Source of the DNA: Ruminococcus sp. UBA7013
Lineage (GTDB): Bacteria; Bacillota; Clostridia; Oscillospirales; Ruminococcaceae
DNA: 64,000 bases
Reading direction: 5' to 3'
Assembly (NCBI GenBank): GCA_002449585.1
Contig: DJXD01000068.1
Location: 1-64,000, forward strand
Shown here one piece after another: positions 62,864-64,000 of this stretch. The translations under genes and the position numbers were made by a program. Numbering within the stretch: position 1 is the first letter of the stretch; the number at the start of each line of letters is the position of its first letter. Under the pieces are notes generated by a model. The model was given only the letters and a program-made list of their open reading frames with translations, searched no databases and had not been told where the DNA came from.

Positions 62864-64000
62864 AAATCCCCGTGATGAAGAAATCAAGATCCCGGAAGAT
62901 ATCATTGAAATCGGAGATTTTGCTTTTGAAAACTGCTGGTCACTGATGCGGATTCAGCTCCCGAAGGGTTTGCAAAAGATCGGGAAATGTGCCTTTTCCG
63001 GTTGTTTATCATTGAGAGAAATTCATATTCCGGCAAGTGTGAAGGAGATCGGAGAACGAGCATTCTGCGATACTTCTCTGATCATTTCTGAACAAAATCC
63101 GCATTTTATCACAAAAAATGGTGCTTTGTATACGAAAGACATGAAAAAATTATTATCTTATTATCAAGACATGTCTGAAATAGATTTTTGCATTCCGGAA
63201 GGTGTGGAAGAAATTGGCGCATTTGCATTTGAAGATCATGCATTTACAAATATCATGATTCCGGCGAGTGTCACAAAGATCGGCAGAAGGGCTTTTCAGC
63301 TTGTGCAATCCATGACCCTTGCGGAGGATCATCCCTGTTTTGTAATACATGACGGCGTTCTGTACACCAGAGATATGACACGTCTGATCTATTGCATTGT
63401 CAAAGATCAAAAAGAATTTTCCATTCCGGAAACAGTGCATTCTGTGGATGCGTTTGCATTTCAGAATTGTTTTGCAATGGAAAAAATCAGCATTCCTAAT
63501 AATATCACAAAAATAGGAAACTTTGCATTTTGGTGTCAAAATCTGGAACAAATCCAGCATCAGAATAAAATTTTTCATATTTCTGAATTATTTTCTCTCC
63601 TGAAACAGCATTCTTTTACAGATCATGTTTTCTGGAATAATGATTTGTCTCAGGATGCAGAAGAATATACCCGGAATGAAGAGCAATTTATGCCTAATGC
63701 CCTCATGAAAATAAAATGCATCAATGCAGTCATACAGATCGCTGTCAATCGGAATTTTGAGTTTTCCTGTCCACTCCGGCTGAAATATGACATCATGACC
63801 AGAATGCAGGAAGATCCCAAATCAGCCGCTTATCTGATCTATCATTTTGTAGAAATGCTTCCGTTTGCTCTGCATGGCACAGATCACAGAGAATTTATGC
63901 AAAATCTCCTGAATGAGGGAAAATTAATTGCCAAAGAAAATATTGACAGCCTGATCAGATATTTTATTGATCAGAAAGAATATGAAATTCAAGTCATGCT
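62823..64000 (+). CDS. BspA-type leucine-rich repeat protein, tandem copy 3 (partial, runs off the window)
   Basis: 392 codons are open to the window end. It starts MDFEIENHVLIRYKNPRDEEIKIPED and has LRR_5 repeats (IIEIGDFAFENC, LQKIGKCAFSGC, VEEIGAFAFED, VTKIGRRAFQ, ITKIGNFAFWC). Two inserts (NGALYTKDMKKLLSYY and DGVLYTRDMTRLIYC) are typical of longer BspA proteins and also seen in the GH3 fusion (DGVLYDKNRETLIYW). The C-terminal module begins about residue 275. AGGTG precedes ATG 62823. The end is cut off. Confidence 0.85.
   Translation, partial: MDFEIENHVLIRYKNPRDEEIKIPEDIIEIGDFAFENCWSLMRIQLPKGLQKIGKCAFSGCLSLREIHIPASVKEIGERAFCDTSLIISEQNPHFITKNGALYTKDMKKLLSYYQDMSEIDFCIPEGVEEIGAFAFEDHAFTNIMIPASVTKIGRRAFQLVQSMTLAEDHPCFVIHDGVLYTRDMTRLIYCIVKDQKEFSIPETVHSVDAFAFQNCFAMEKISIPNNITKIGNFAFWCQNLEQIQHQNKIFHISELFSLLKQHSFTDHVFWNNDLSQDAEEYTRNEEQFMPNALMKIKCINAVIQIAVNRNFEFSCPLRLKYDIMTRMQEDPKSAAYLIYHFVEMLPFALHGTDHREFMQNLLNEGKLIAKENIDSLIRYFIDQKEYEIQVM

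Overview
The window looks like chromosome from a Gram-positive, low-to-moderate-GC anaerobe, most likely a Ruminococcus-like member of the Clostridia (Oscillospirales). The grounds are a full spoIIIAA-AH sporulation operon, a Firmicutes-type division/cell-wall (dcw) cluster, strong AGGAGG-type ribosome sites with several TTG and GTG starts, TTGACA-N17-TATAAT promoters, a dockerin-type protein, a cytoplasmic GH3 glycosidase with permuted domain order, and BspA-type leucine-rich repeats. The genus is inferred from gene content only. I see no rRNA, tRNA, CRISPR array, insertion sequence or prophage.

1-7.5 kb (minus): spoIIIAA-AH behind a sigma-E-like promoter, then asp23-nusB-TsaD-like gene-xseA. 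The xseA frame lacks its coiled-coil region and runs without a stop into ispA. 7.5-15.6 kb (minus): a long gene series read from a DivIVA-like coiled-coil protein through an orphan fumarase-beta-type protein, a sigma factor, two small Cys-rich proteins, trmK, a Nif3-family gene, rlmA, rqcH and a 3-methyladenine glycosylase, closed by a terminator. 15.8-29.6 kb (minus): ftsZ with two promoters of its own, preceded by the dcw operon rsmH-ftsL-pbp-murE-murF-(mraY-like)-ftsW-murG-murA-ftsQ. The mraY-position protein has lost most catalytic motifs, no murD, ftsA or mraZ is present, and an attenuator-like hairpin pair separates ftsL from the PBP gene.

30-35.3 kb (plus): an NAD-salvage pair (nicotinamidase-like, pncB), then a 66-residue protein, a DUF3160 lipoprotein and another exported protein. 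35.3-39.1 kb (minus): gltX and an unusual methionyl-tRNA synthetase.

39.1-52.7 kb (minus) is the most interesting part. Twelve tightly packed genes behind one strong promoter encode a PARG-type macrodomain protein, three lipoproteins (one a penicillin-binding-like transpeptidase with intact SxxK/SxN/KTG), a membrane-anchored dockerin, an LCP-like protein, a SEDS (FtsW/RodA)-like protein with Asp replaced by Asn at a key position, a PBP-like protein without catalytic motifs, a membrane coiled-coil protein, a cytosolic protein, a zinc-ribbon GTPase and a GTPase-adjacent protein of unknown family. It reads as a second, partly non-catalytic copy of a wall-synthesis machine connected to a cytoplasmic GTPase. 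I know of no described system with this composition.

52.8-64 kb (plus): divergent trkA-trkH potassium uptake, then an operon of an ADP-ribosylglycohydrolase, a GH3 glycosidase fused to leucine-rich repeats, and three further tandem LRR proteins. These share a C-terminal module and nearly identical gene junctions. The last one runs off the window end.
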